In this document: positions 23,512 through 31,494 of the stretch, piece by piece
How positions within the stretch are numbered: the first letter of the stretch is position 1
How the letters are laid out: every line of letters begins with the position of its first letter
Assembly: GCA_029778535.1 (NCBI GenBank)
Contig: JAKOQB010000039.1
Location: 1-41,297, forward strand
Direction of reading: 5' to 3'
Length of the DNA stretch: 41,297 bases
From: Pseudomonadota bacterium
Lineage (GTDB): Bacteria; Pseudomonadota; Gammaproteobacteria; Burkholderiales; Burkholderiaceae_F
Position numbers and translations under genes: made by a program
Notes under the pieces: model-generated
The model's database searches: none
Told to the model about the DNA's origin: nothing
What the model saw: only the letters and a program-made list of their open reading frames with translations

Positions 23512-24474
23512 ATGGCACAGATGAAATTGTTCGCGCTGAACGCCACGCGCGAGCTCGGCAGCCGCGTCGCTGCCGCGCTCGGGCGCGCGCTCGATGCGCA
23601 CGAGGAACGCGAGTTCGAGGACGGCGAACACAAGGCGCGCCCGCTCACCGACGTGCGCGGCGCCGATGCGTACGTGATCCAGAGCACGCACGGCGACGCG
23701 CAGGCAAGCGCCAACGACAAGCTGCTGCGGCTGCTGCTGTTCGCCGCCTGCCTGCGCGAGCACGGCGCGGCGCGCGTGACTGCGCTGGTGCCGTATCTGG
23801 CGTACGCGCGCAAGGACCGGCAGACCAAGGCGCGCGACCCGGTGGCGACGCGCTACGTCGCGCAACTGATCGAGGCGGCCGGCATCGGTGCGATCGCCGC
23901 GCTCGAGGTGCACAACGTGGCCGCGTTCCAGAATGCGTTCCGCATCCCGACGCTGCACCTGGAATCGGCGCCGCTGTTCCTGCCGCGCGCGCAGGCGCTG
24001 GCGCGCGAGGGACCGCTCGCCGTCGTGTCGCCCGATCCCGGTGGCGTGAAGCGCGCGCAGTTGTTCCGCGAGGCGCTCGAGGCGCAGCTCGGCCAGCCGG
24101 TCGGCTCGGCGTATCTGGAGAAGCGGCGCAGCGCGGGCGTAGTGTCGGGCTCGCTGCTGGCGGGCGACGTGCGCGGCGCCACCGTGCTGCTGGTCGACGA
24201 CCTGATCAGCACCGGCGGCACGATGGTGCGCGCCGCCGAGACATGCCTCGCGGCCGGTGCGACGCGCGCCTTCGCGCTCGCCGCGCACGGGCTGTTCAAC
24301 GCCGGCGCCGGCGCCGCCATCGTGCATCCGGCACTCGCTGGAACGATCGTCAGCGACAGCGTGCCGCCGTTCCGACTCGACCCTGCCGCCCGCGCGCGCG
24401 TCGAGGTCGTCGAGTGCGCGCCGCTGCTCGCGGCTGCGATCCGGACGCTGGCCGGAGAAGAAGGGGCGGGTTAA
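23512..24474 (+). CDS. prs: Ribose-phosphate pyrophosphokinase-like PRPP synthetase (divergent copy)
   Basis: 320-residue enzyme making PRPP from ribose 5-phosphate and ATP. Conserved pieces are FEDGEHKARPL (the FxDGE segment), VPYLAYARKDRQTK as the flexible catalytic loop, VVSPDPGGVKRAQLF, and VLLVDDLISTGGTMV as the PRPP-binding loop. The segment ALEVHNVAAFQNAFRIPTLHLE differs from the usual DLHAxQIQGFF form of housekeeping Prs, so this is probably an accessory paralogue. No Shine-Dalgarno precedes ATG 23512; ATG 23521 (MKLFALN) is an alternative. Together with pncB it would feed NAD salvage. Confidence 0.88.
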   Translation: MAQMKLFALNATRELGSRVAAALGRALDAHEEREFEDGEHKARPLTDVRGADAYVIQSTHGDAQASANDKLLRLLLFAACLREHGAARVTALVPYLAYARKDRQTKARDPVATRYVAQLIEAAGIGAIAALEVHNVAAFQNAFRIPTLHLESAPLFLPRAQALAREGPLAVVSPDPGGVKRAQLFREALEAQLGQPVGSAYLEKRRSAGVVSGSLLAGDVRGATVLLVDDLISTGGTMVRAAETCLAAGATRAFALAAHGLFNAGAGAAIVHPALAGTIVSDSVPPFRLDPAARARVEVVECAPLLAAAIRTLAGEEGAG

Positions 24475-24533
24475 CCACGGAGGCACGGAGGCACAGAGAA
24501 AGGCGAATTCTCTGTGCCTCTGTGTCTCTGTGG
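24475..24533. terminator. Long hairpin between convergent genes (bidirectional terminator or repeat)
   Basis: Arms 24475-24499 and 24509-24533 pair over 25 bases with only three G:U-type mismatches around a 9-nt loop. The hairpin begins directly after the prs stop and ends just before the stop of the opposite-strand gene at 24539. No long T tract is seen, so termination is plausible but not certain. The CACGGAGGCACAGAG wording is also known as a dispersed bacterial repeat. Confidence 0.65.
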
Positions 24534-24538
24534 TGACA

Positions 24539-25594
24539 TCAGCCTCTATGCAAGGACGCGCACGCGTCTGCCGCGAAGCGCAGATACGCGCGCGCGCGTG
24601 GCAGCCAGCGGGCGCCGTCGCGCGGATCGGGTTCGAGCAGATGCGCGACCGCGAGCCGCGCGCGCAGGCACGCGCGCAGCGCGGTGTAGAAGTCGGTCAG
24701 CGCGGCGGGCACCGCGTCGTTCAGGCGGACGGCGATCGGCTCGCGCAGCGCGGCTCCGACCCAGGTCGCGCCGAGCAGCGCGCATTCGAGGCCGAGGAAT
24801 GCGATCTCGTCGGCCCAGTCGACCAGCCGAAGTTCGCGATTGAATTCGAGGCAGTCGATCACGCGCGGCGGTTCGGTCAGGCACACGTGCTCTGGCCTGA
24901 GGTCCCCGTGGCCTTCGACCACACGGCCGGCGGCTACGCGCGCGGCCAGCACGTCGCGCTGAGTGTCGAGAAACCGCCGCAGCCCGGCATCGATCGCCGC
25001 CAGTTCGTTGCGGTCGAGTTCGAAGCGCGGCAGCCGCAGCAGGTCCATGTTTCGCCGGTGCTCGCGTTCGAGCAACGCGCGGTTCTCGTCGGCGGTGATC
25101 CCGGCGCGCGGCGCGGTTGCGTAGAAGTCGGCCAGCCGCGCGGCCAGCGGCGCGAGCGCGCGCGCCTCGAGACGCCCTTCGACGATCAGCCGGTCGAGCA
25201 TCCGCTCCGCCGGCAGGCGCCGCATCCGCACCAGCCAGTCGATCGGCACGCCGGCGCCGCCGAGCGCGATGCGCCCATCGCGCGCGCGCGTCAGCGGCAC
25301 CACGTCGAGGTAGACGTCGGGCGCGAGCCGGCGATTCAGCGCGACTTCGGCGCGGCAACTCGCCTCGCGCGCCGCCAGCGTGCTGAAGTCGAGGAACGGA
25401 TAGCGCACCGGCCGCTTGAGCTTGTACGCCTCGGTTGCGGTGAGAAACACGTACGACATGTGCGTCTCGCATACGTCGACATACGCCGGCGGCGCAGGGT
25501 AGTGGCGCGGGTCGCGCAGGAACGCGACCTTTTCATCCAGCCCGACCTGTTCCAGCCTGGGTTCGGTGGGCCGCGGCGGCGCGCTCGTGCTCAT
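24539..25594 (-). CDS. Stand-alone APH-like phosphotransferase (paralogue of the 3287 N-terminal half)
   Basis: 351 residues, one COG2187-type aminoglycoside-phosphotransferase-like domain. It shares with the gene at 3287 the start pattern ([21 protein letters not shown] against ETHISTVLLAGEFAYKIKKPV), YLDVVPLTR, and the catalytic loop [11 protein letters not shown] with IDCLEFN as metal site. The C-terminal P-loop kinase half is absent and the protein ends naturally at ASLHRG. The substrate is unknown. The ATG at 25594 overlaps the slipin stop, so it is the third gene of the nfeD-slipin operon. Confidence 0.86.
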   Translation of the reverse strand: MSTSAPPRPTEPRLEQVGLDEKVAFLRDPRHYPAPPAYVDVCETHMSYVFLTATEAYKLKRPVRYPFLDFSTLAAREASCRAEVALNRRLAPDVYLDVVPLTRARDGRIALGGAGVPIDWLVRMRRLPAERMLDRLIVEGRLEARALAPLAARLADFYATAPRAGITADENRALLEREHRRNMDLLRLPRFELDRNELAAIDAGLRRFLDTQRDVLAARVAAGRVVEGHGDLRPEHVCLTEPPRVIDCLEFNRELRLVDWADEIAFLGLECALLGATWVGAALREPIAVRLNDAVPAALTDFYTALRACLRARLAVAHLLEPDPRDGARWLPRARAYLRFAADACASLHRG

Positions 25595-26355
25595 GCGCCG
25601 GGACGGCGGCCGAACAGCGTCTCGAGCAGCGCGCTGGGCACCGGGAACACGATGGTCGAGCTCTTGTCGCCCGCGACCTGCGTCAGCGTCTGCAGGTAGC
25701 GCAGTTGCATCGCCTCGGGCTGCTGCGCCAGCATGCGCGCGGCTTCGAGCAGCGTGGCGCTGGCCTGCTTCTCGCCTTCCGCGTGGATCACCTTGGCGCG
25801 CCGCTCGCGCTCGGCCTCGGCCTGGCGCGCGATCGCGCGCACCATCGTTTCGTTGAGATCGACGTGCTTGATCTCGACGTTGGTGACCTTGATGCCCCAG
25901 GCGTCTGTCTGCGCGTCGAGGATGCGCTGCACGTCGAGATTGAGCCGCTCGCGCTCGGACAGCAGCTCGTCCAGTTCGTGCTTGCCGAGCACCGCGCGCA
26001 GCGTGGTCTGCGCGAGCTGGCTGGTGGCGATCAGGTACTTCTCGACCTGGATGATCGCCTTCTGCGGGTCGACGACGCGGAAGTAGATCACCGCGTTGAC
26101 CTTGACCGACACGTTGTCGCGCGTGATCACGTCCTGCGGCGGCACATCCATCGTGACCGTGCGCAGGTCGACGCGCTGCATCTTCTGAATGCCGGGCACG
26201 ACGACGATCAGCCCCGGCCCCTTGACGCGCCAGAAGCGGCCGAGCAGGAAGATCACGCCGCGCTCGTATTCGAACAGGATGCGCAGCGACGATGCCAGCA
26301 GCATCGCCAGCAGGATGACGACCGTCGCGATTCCGAACGGCAGGTTGGCGATCAT
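25591..26355 (-). CDS. SPFH/Band 7 slipin (stomatin-like membrane protein)
   Basis: 254 residues. An N-terminal hydrophobic anchor (about 5-25) is followed by the slipin core: [53 protein letters not shown], and [21 protein letters not shown] charged coiled-coil follows ([23 protein letters not shown]). Slipins scaffold membrane microdomains and are typically paired with NfeD proteases, which is the arrangement here, 13 nt downstream. AAGGAG precedes ATG 26355. Confidence 0.93.
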   Translation of the reverse strand: MIANLPFGIATVVILLAMLLASSLRILFEYERGVIFLLGRFWRVKGPGLIVVVPGIQKMQRVDLRTVTMDVPPQDVITRDNVSVKVNAVIYFRVVDPQKAIIQVEKYLIATSQLAQTTLRAVLGKHELDELLSERERLNLDVQRILDAQTDAWGIKVTNVEIKHVDLNETMVRAIARQAEAERERRAKVIHAEGEKQASATLLEAARMLAQQPEAMQLRYLQTLTQVAGDKSSTIVFPVPSALLETLFGRRPGA

Positions 26356-26368
26356 GGCGCTCCTTCTG

Positions 26369-27778
26369 TCAGTTGTCCGGTCGTACGACCAGCGTCAGCC
26401 CGTCGACGGTCTGCACGCGCACGCGCGCTCCCGGCGCCAGCGGCGCGTCGGCGCGCACGCGCCAGATCTCGCCGTGCACGCGCGCCCAGGTCTCTTCGCC
26501 GCTCGCCACCACCACGCCCTCGGCGCCGACCAGTTCTTCGCGTCCCGCCACCACGGGACGCCGGCGCGAACGCGCCACCAGCGCGGCGATGCCGAACACC
26601 ACCAGCGCGCTGGTGGCGGCCATGCCGAAGATGAACCACAGCGGCACGCCGTAGCCGGGCAGGTCGATGTCGATCAGCAGCACGCCGCCCATCACGAGCG
26701 CGATGATGCCGCCGACGCCGAGCACGCCGAAGCTGCCGACGAATGCCTCGGCGACCAGCAGGCCCATACCGAGCGCGAGCAGCCCGACGCCGGCCCAGTT
26801 CACCGGCATCAGGTGAAACGCGTACAGCGCGAGCAGCAGGCAGATCGCGCCCGCCACCCCCGGCGCGACGAAACCGGGGCTGGTGAACTCGTACAGCAGG
26901 CCGTAGATGCCGATCATCATCAGCAGCACCGCCACGGTCGGGTTCGACAGCAGCGCGAGCAGCTTGTAGCGCCAGTCGGGCGCGACGAGCTCGACCTGTG
27001 CGTCGGCGGTCTTCAGCACCACCTTGCCGCTGCCGAGCGCCACCGTGCGGCCGTCGATCGACTTGAGCAACGTGGGCACGTCGGGCGCGATTAGCTCGAT
27101 CACGCGCTCCTTCAGCGCCTCGTGCGCGGCGAGGCTGCTGGCGCGCCGCACCGCCTGCTCGGCGAAGTCGGCATTGCGGCCGCGCAGTTCGGCCAGCCCG
27201 CGGATGTACGCGGCGGCGTCGTTGACCGATTTGGCGGTCATCGCATCAGCCGGCATCGACTCGTCGCGCTGGGTCTCGCCCTTGGTGGTCTTGCCCGTCT
27301 TGCCTTTCTCCGTCGCCGGCTTGCTTTCCTGCGGCGGCTTGTCGCGCGGCGCGGGCTTCTCGCCGCCGATGCCGATCGCCACCGGCGTGGCCGCGCCGAG
27401 GTTGGTGGCCGGCGCCATCGCCGCAACGTGGCTCGCATACAGGATGTAGGTGCCGGCGCTGGCGGCGCGCGCGCCCTCTGGCGCGACGTAGGTGATGACG
27501 GGCAGCGGCGCCGCGAGGATCGACTTGATGATCTCGCGCATCGAGGTGTCGAGCCCGCCCGGCGTGTCCATGCGCAGGATCACCGCCTGCATCTTGTCCG
27601 CCGCCGCGCGCTCGATCGCACGCTTGACCAGATCGGCCGTTTGCGGGCCGATGATGCCGTCGATCTCGACCTGCAGCACGCGCGGTGCATTGGCCGGCGC
27701 CGCGATCGCCAGCCCGCCGGCGATCAGCGCCACCGCGGTGATCGCGCGCATCGATCGAATCCAGTCGATCCGAGTCAT
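26369..27778 (-). CDS. NfeD-family membrane-bound ClpP-class serine protease
   Basis: 469 residues, the long NfeD form. A signal/anchor at about 10-30 is followed by a ClpP-like protease domain: [15 protein letters not shown], then the catalytic Ser in [16 protein letters not shown] and the catalytic Lys in [12 protein letters not shown], the Ser-Lys dyad of this family. A low-complexity charged linker lies between them. Several transmembrane helices follow (about 255-400) and then a C-terminal OB-type NfeD domain ([22 protein letters not shown]). It acts with slipin in membrane quality control. The start at 27778 follows GGAG; the FNR-type box at 27860 with TAACGT is well placed to drive this operon. 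Confidence 0.92.
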   Translation of the reverse strand: MTRIDWIRSMRAITAVALIAGGLAIAAPANAPRVLQVEIDGIIGPQTADLVKRAIERAAADKMQAVILRMDTPGGLDTSMREIIKSILAAPLPVITYVAPEGARAASAGTYILYASHVAAMAPATNLGAATPVAIGIGGEKPAPRDKPPQESKPATEKGKTGKTTKGETQRDESMPADAMTAKSVNDAAAYIRGLAELRGRNADFAEQAVRRASSLAAHEALKERVIELIAPDVPTLLKSIDGRTVALGSGKVVLKTADAQVELVAPDWRYKLLALLSNPTVAVLLMMIGIYGLLYEFTSPGFVAPGVAGAICLLLALYAFHLMPVNWAGVGLLALGMGLLVAEAFVGSFGVLGVGGIIALVMGGVLLIDIDLPGYGVPLWFIFGMAATSALVVFGIAALVARSRRRPVVAGREELVGAEGVVVASGEETWARVHGEIWRVRADAPLAPGARVRVQTVDGLTLVVRPDN

Positions 27779-27859
27779 CGGACTACGCTCCAACGCCCGT
27801 CCGCCGGCGCGGTCTCTACGTATCCCAACGACACGTTACGGAGCGGCGGGTTCCACGCA

Positions 27860-27873
27860 TTGACGGCCATCAG
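27860..27873 (-). promoter_or_regulatory. FNR-type box TTGAC-N4-ATCAG upstream of nfeD operon
   Basis: TTGACGGCCATCAG matches nine of ten informative bases. On the - strand TAACGT (27833-27838) begins after exactly 21 nt. On the + strand a poor CAATCT lies 24 nt away, so nfeD is the likelier target, though the divergent fusion gene at 27914 may also be affected. Confidence 0.6.
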
Positions 27874-27913
27874 TGTGGCGCACGCCGTTTCGTGCGGCAA
27901 TCTGTCGAAGCGG

Positions 27914-30742
27914 ATGGACCCACCCGCGCCATACCGCCTTTACATGCTGGAGCGGATTCCGGCGTCGCCCGCGCCGGCACGTGTGCCGGACGGCGAGTCT
28001 GCGTCGCGTCGCCTGCTCGCGCTGATCGAAGCGCTGCTGGCGCAGATGCGCGGCGCACCGGTGAGCGCGCGGCTGGATGCGCGGCTCGACGCCGAACTCG
28101 GCATCGACAGCCTGGCGCGCGTGCAATTGGGACTGCGGATCGAGCGCGAATTCGGCGTGCGGCTGCGCGACGACGCACTGCTCGCCGCCGATACGCCGCG
28201 CGACCTGCTGGCGGCGATCCTCGGCGCCGGCGCCGCGGCGCCAACAGCGGGCGCGGGCGCGGCCGAATTGCCGTCGATCGAAGGCGCGCCCGACGATGCC
28301 CGCACGCTGCTCGAGGTGCTCGCGTGGCACGTGGCGCGGCACGCCGAGCGGCGGCACGTCACGTTCCTCGCGTCCGACACCGACACGCAGACGCTGGCCT
28401 ACGGCGAGCTCGACCGGCGCGCGCGCGGCATCGCCGCGGGCCTGCGCGCCACCGGAGTGGCGCCGCGCGCGGCGTGCGCGCTGATGCTGCCGACGTCGCT
28501 CGACTTCCTCGCGACGTTCGTCGGCGTGCTGATGGCCGGTGCGATCCCGGTGCCGATCTATCCGCCGTTCCGGCTGTCGCAACTGGAGGATCACCTGCGC
28601 CGGCAGGCGGGCATCCTCGCCAACTGCGAGGCGACGCTGCTCATCACCGTGGCCGAAGCGCGACCGCTGGCGCGACTGCTGCGCGGCAGCGTGCCGAGCC
28701 TGCGCGCGGTGGTCACCGTCGACGATCTTGCGGGCGATGACAGCGCGCCGCCGGCGGCGCTCGCGGCCGACGACATCGCGTTGCTGCAGTACACGTCGGG
28801 CAGCACCGGCAGCCCGAAGGGCGTGATCCTCACGCACGCGCATCTGCTCGCCAACCTGCGCGCGATGGGGCGCGCGGCCGGTGCAACGTCGCGCGACATC
28901 TTCGTATCGTGGCTGCCCCTATATCACGACATGGGGCTGATCGGGGCGTGGATGGGGAGCCTGTACTTCGGCCTGCAACTGGTGCTGATGGCGCCGCAGT
29001 CGTTTCTCGCGCGGCCGGTGCGCTGGCTGTGGGCGATCCACCACCATCGCGCGACGATCGCCGCGGCGCCCAACTTCGCGTTCGAGCTGGTCGCCAGCCG
29101 CGTGCCCGACGCCGACCTCGAAGGGCTCGACCTGTCGTCGCTGCGCTGGCTGTTCAACGGCGCCGAGGCGGTCAGCGCGGACACGATGGCGCGCTTCGAG
29201 CAGCGCTTCGCCCGTTACGGCCTCGACGCGCGCGCGCTCGCCGCGGTCTACGGGCTGGCCGAATGCGCGCTCGACCTGGCGTTCCCGCCGCCGCGGCGCG
29301 GGCTGCAGGTCGACGTGATCGACCGCGACGCGCTGCGTTATCGCGCGCGTGCGGATCCGGTCGCGCGCGACGATCCGCGTGCGGAGAAGATCGTCGGCTG
29401 CGGCCGCGTGCTGCCGGGTTACGCGATCCGCATCGTCGATGCGCGCGGGCGCGAACTCGGCGAACGCATGCAGGGACGGGTCGAATTCCGGGGCCCGTCG
29501 GCCACCCCCGGCTATTTCCGCAACCCGCAGGCGACCGCGCAGTTGCAGGACGGCGACTGGCTCGACACCGGCGACCTGGGCTACCTCGCGCAAGGCGAGC
29601 TGTACATCACCGGGCGCGCGAAGGACCTGATCATCCGCGGCGGCCACAACATTCACCCGTACGAGCTCGAGGAGGCGGTCGGCGCGCTGCCCGGCATCCG
29701 CAAGGGCTGCGTCGCGGTGCTCGGCGTGCGCGATGCGGCTGCCGCCACCGAGCGCGTGGTCGTGATTGCCGAGACGCGGGAGACGGACGCGGCGCGCCGG
29801 GCGCAGTTGCGCGCGCAGATCAACGAGCGCGCGGTCGAGCTGATCGGCGGCCCGGCCGACGAGATCGTGCTTGCCGCGCCGCATTCGGTTCTGAAGACGT
29901 CGAGCGGCAAGATCCGCCGCGCCGCGACGCGTGAAGCGTACGAGAGCGGCCTGATCGGGCTGCCGCGCCGCGCGGTATGGGTGCAGGTCGTGCGGCTGGC
30001 CGCGCAGTCGGCGCGCGCGCGCCTGCGCGCCCGACTGGCGCGCGTGGCGCAACTGGCGCGTGCCGCGTTGATGTGGGGCGCCGCGGGGCTGATCGGCGCG
30101 CTCGCGCTGCCCGCGGTGTTCGTTCCGAGCCGTTCGCGCCGGCGCTGCATCGCGCATGCGCTCGCGCGCCTCGGCGCGCGGCTGGCCGGCGTGCGGCTCG
30201 ACGTGCGCGGGCTGGAACGGCTGCCGGCCGCGCCGTGCATCGTCGTGGCCAACCACGCGAGCTACGTCGATTCGATCGTGCTGACCGCCGCGCTGCCGCC
30301 GCGCGTCACGTTCGTCGCCAAGGCCGAATTCCGCCGCCAGCCGCTGATGCGCCGGCTGCTCGACGCGCTCGGCGCGCGCTATGTCGAGCGATTCGACGCG
30401 GCGCACAGCATCGATGACGTGCGCGACCTCGTCGCCGCCGTGCGCGGCGGCGAGTCGCTGCTGGTCTTCCCTGAGGGAACCTTCGTGCGCGCGCCCGGTC
30501 TGCTGCCGTTTCATCTCGGCGCCTTCATGGTTTCCGCCGAATGCGGCGTGCCGCTGGTGCCGATCGGCCTGCGCGGCACGCGCGCAATCCTGCCGGACGG
30601 TTGCTGGCAGCCGCGGCCGGGAACGGTGACGGTCGCGATCGGCGCGCCGCTGGCGCCGGCGGCGTCGGGCTGGGACGAAGCGCTGCGGCTGCGCGATGCG
30701 GCGCGACGCGAGATCGAGCGGCTGGCGGGCGGGGCGACGTAA
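27914..30742 (+). CDS. ACP - acyl/AMP ligase - PlsC acyltransferase fusion protein
   Basis: 942-residue three-domain enzyme. (1) An acyl carrier domain at about 30-105, with phosphopantetheine serine S66 in ELGIDSLARVQL. (2) A FAAL/acyl-ligase-type ANL domain at about 130-690: LLQYTSGSTGSPKGVILTH, WLPLYHDMGLIG and GDLGYLAQGELYITGRAKDLIIRGG, with KTSSGKIRR at its end. (3) After membrane-like hydrophobic residues, a PlsC domain at about 770-942 with NHASYVD (the HX4D motif) and FPEGTF. This suggests activation of a fatty acid, loading on the built-in carrier and transfer to a lysophospholipid or glycerol acceptor, similar in logic to Aas. The start at 27914 is not certain; ATG 27944 is an alternative. 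Confidence 0.88.
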   Translation: MDPPAPYRLYMLERIPASPAPARVPDGESASRRLLALIEALLAQMRGAPVSARLDARLDAELGIDSLARVQLGLRIEREFGVRLRDDALLAADTPRDLLAAILGAGAAAPTAGAGAAELPSIEGAPDDARTLLEVLAWHVARHAERRHVTFLASDTDTQTLAYGELDRRARGIAAGLRATGVAPRAACALMLPTSLDFLATFVGVLMAGAIPVPIYPPFRLSQLEDHLRRQAGILANCEATLLITVAEARPLARLLRGSVPSLRAVVTVDDLAGDDSAPPAALAADDIALLQYTSGSTGSPKGVILTHAHLLANLRAMGRAAGATSRDIFVSWLPLYHDMGLIGAWMGSLYFGLQLVLMAPQSFLARPVRWLWAIHHHRATIAAAPNFAFELVASRVPDADLEGLDLSSLRWLFNGAEAVSADTMARFEQRFARYGLDARALAAVYGLAECALDLAFPPPRRGLQVDVIDRDALRYRARADPVARDDPRAEKIVGCGRVLPGYAIRIVDARGRELGERMQGRVEFRGPSATPGYFRNPQATAQLQDGDWLDTGDLGYLAQGELYITGRAKDLIIRGGHNIHPYELEEAVGALPGIRKGCVAVLGVRDAAAATERVVVIAETRETDAARRAQLRAQINERAVELIGGPADEIVLAAPHSVLKTSSGKIRRAATREAYESGLIGLPRRAVWVQVVRLAAQSARARLRARLARVAQLARAALMWGAAGLIGALALPAVFVPSRSRRRCIAHALARLGARLAGVRLDVRGLERLPAAPCIVVANHASYVDSIVLTAALPPRVTFVAKAEFRRQPLMRRLLDALGARYVERFDAAHSIDDVRDLVAAVRGGESLLVFPEGTFVRAPGLLPFHLGAFMVSAECGVPLVPIGLRGTRAILPDGCWQPRPGTVTVAIGAPLAPAASGWDEALRLRDAARREIERLAGGAT

Positions 30743-30754
30743 GCGATTCGTTCG

Positions 30755-30791
30755 GCTTTCGCGGCATACTGCGGTATGACTTGCCGAAAGC
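30755..30791 (+). promoter_or_regulatory. Nested inverted repeats in the MntA/HepT promoter
   Basis: Outer arms GCTTTCG (30755-30761) and CGAAAGC (30785-30791) enclose inner arms CATAC (30765-30769) and GTATG (30774-30778), nearly co-centred. The element lies 47 nt before the antitoxin start. Toxin-antitoxin operons are usually self-repressed through such dyads; this is a candidate operator. Confidence 0.45.
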
Positions 30792-30837
30792 TTCGGGATC
30801 AGGCCAATTCGGCGCGAGCCATCGATCGGAGCCCAGC

Positions 30838-31128
30838 ATGACCGTTCGGGAGTTGATTGCCCAGCGTCGCGATGAAGTCCTGCGCGCGGCCGCAAGGCAT
30901 CGCGCGCGCCGCATTCGATTGTTCGGCTCCGCGGCTCGCGGCGAGGAGCGGCCGGACAGCGACGTCGATTTTCTGGTCGATTTCGAGCCGAATGCGACGT
31001 TGCTGGACCTGGTGGCGCTCAAGCAGGAACTCGAGTCGCTGCTTGGGCGTCAGGCGGACGTGGTGACTCCGGCCGGCATAAGTCCCTTTCTGCGCGAACG
31101 CATCCTGCGCGAAGCGGCACCGCTGTGA
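30838..31128 (+). CDS. mntA: MntA-type nucleotidyltransferase antitoxin
   Basis: 96-residue minimal nucleotidyltransferase. The active-site signature is G30-S31...D42-x-D44 (LFGSAARGEERPDSDVDFLVDF). Studied MntA antitoxins neutralise HepT toxins by adding AMP units to a tyrosine in the toxin. The GTG start of the HEPN gene overlaps its stop (GTGA), the usual coupling. No clear Shine-Dalgarno is seen before ATG 30838. The pair stands between the fusion ligase and the convergent rtcB. Confidence 0.9.
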   Translation: MTVRELIAQRRDEVLRAAARHRARRIRLFGSAARGEERPDSDVDFLVDFEPNATLLDLVALKQELESLLGRQADVVTPAGISPFLRERILREAAPL

Positions 31129-31481
31129 CGCGCGATGCGGATGTCTACCTGAGGCACATACAGATGTGCCTCGACCGCATCGAGGACTACACGCGCGACG
31201 GCCGCGACGCGTTCTTCGCGGACGCAAGGACGCAGGATGCGGTCGTGCGCAATCTCGAAGTGATCGGACAAGCGGTGCGCGACCTCGACCTGGCCCGTTT
31301 GAACCGAGCGGATCCCCTCGTGCCGTGGGCGCAGATCGCGGGCATGCGGAACGTGCTGGCTCACCAGTACCTCGGCGTCGACCTGCAACTGGTCTGGAAC
31401 GTCGTGAGCAACGAACTGCCGAAGCTTCGCGCCGCGGTCGCCGCGTTGCTTGTCGGCGGCCCAGGGCTGCCTGCGGAGTGA
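31125..31481 (+). CDS. hepT: HepT-type HEPN-domain RNase toxin
   Basis: 118-residue all-helical HEPN protein (DUF86). The RX4HXY motif is intact: R75, H80 and Y82 in MRNVLAHQYLG. R and H form the RNase site, and Y is the residue that MntA partners modify with AMP. Family members cleave tRNA or mRNA. A GTG start is coupled to mntA. The gene ends 13 nt from the end of the convergent rtcB gene, so an RNA-cutting toxin is tail-to-tail with an RNA ligase operon. Confidence 0.9.
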   Translation: MTRDADVYLRHIQMCLDRIEDYTRDGRDAFFADARTQDAVVRNLEVIGQAVRDLDLARLNRADPLVPWAQIAGMRNVLAHQYLGVDLQLVWNVVSNELPKLRAAVAALLVGGPGLPAE

Positions 31482-31494
31482 CCCGCCGGAAGGC

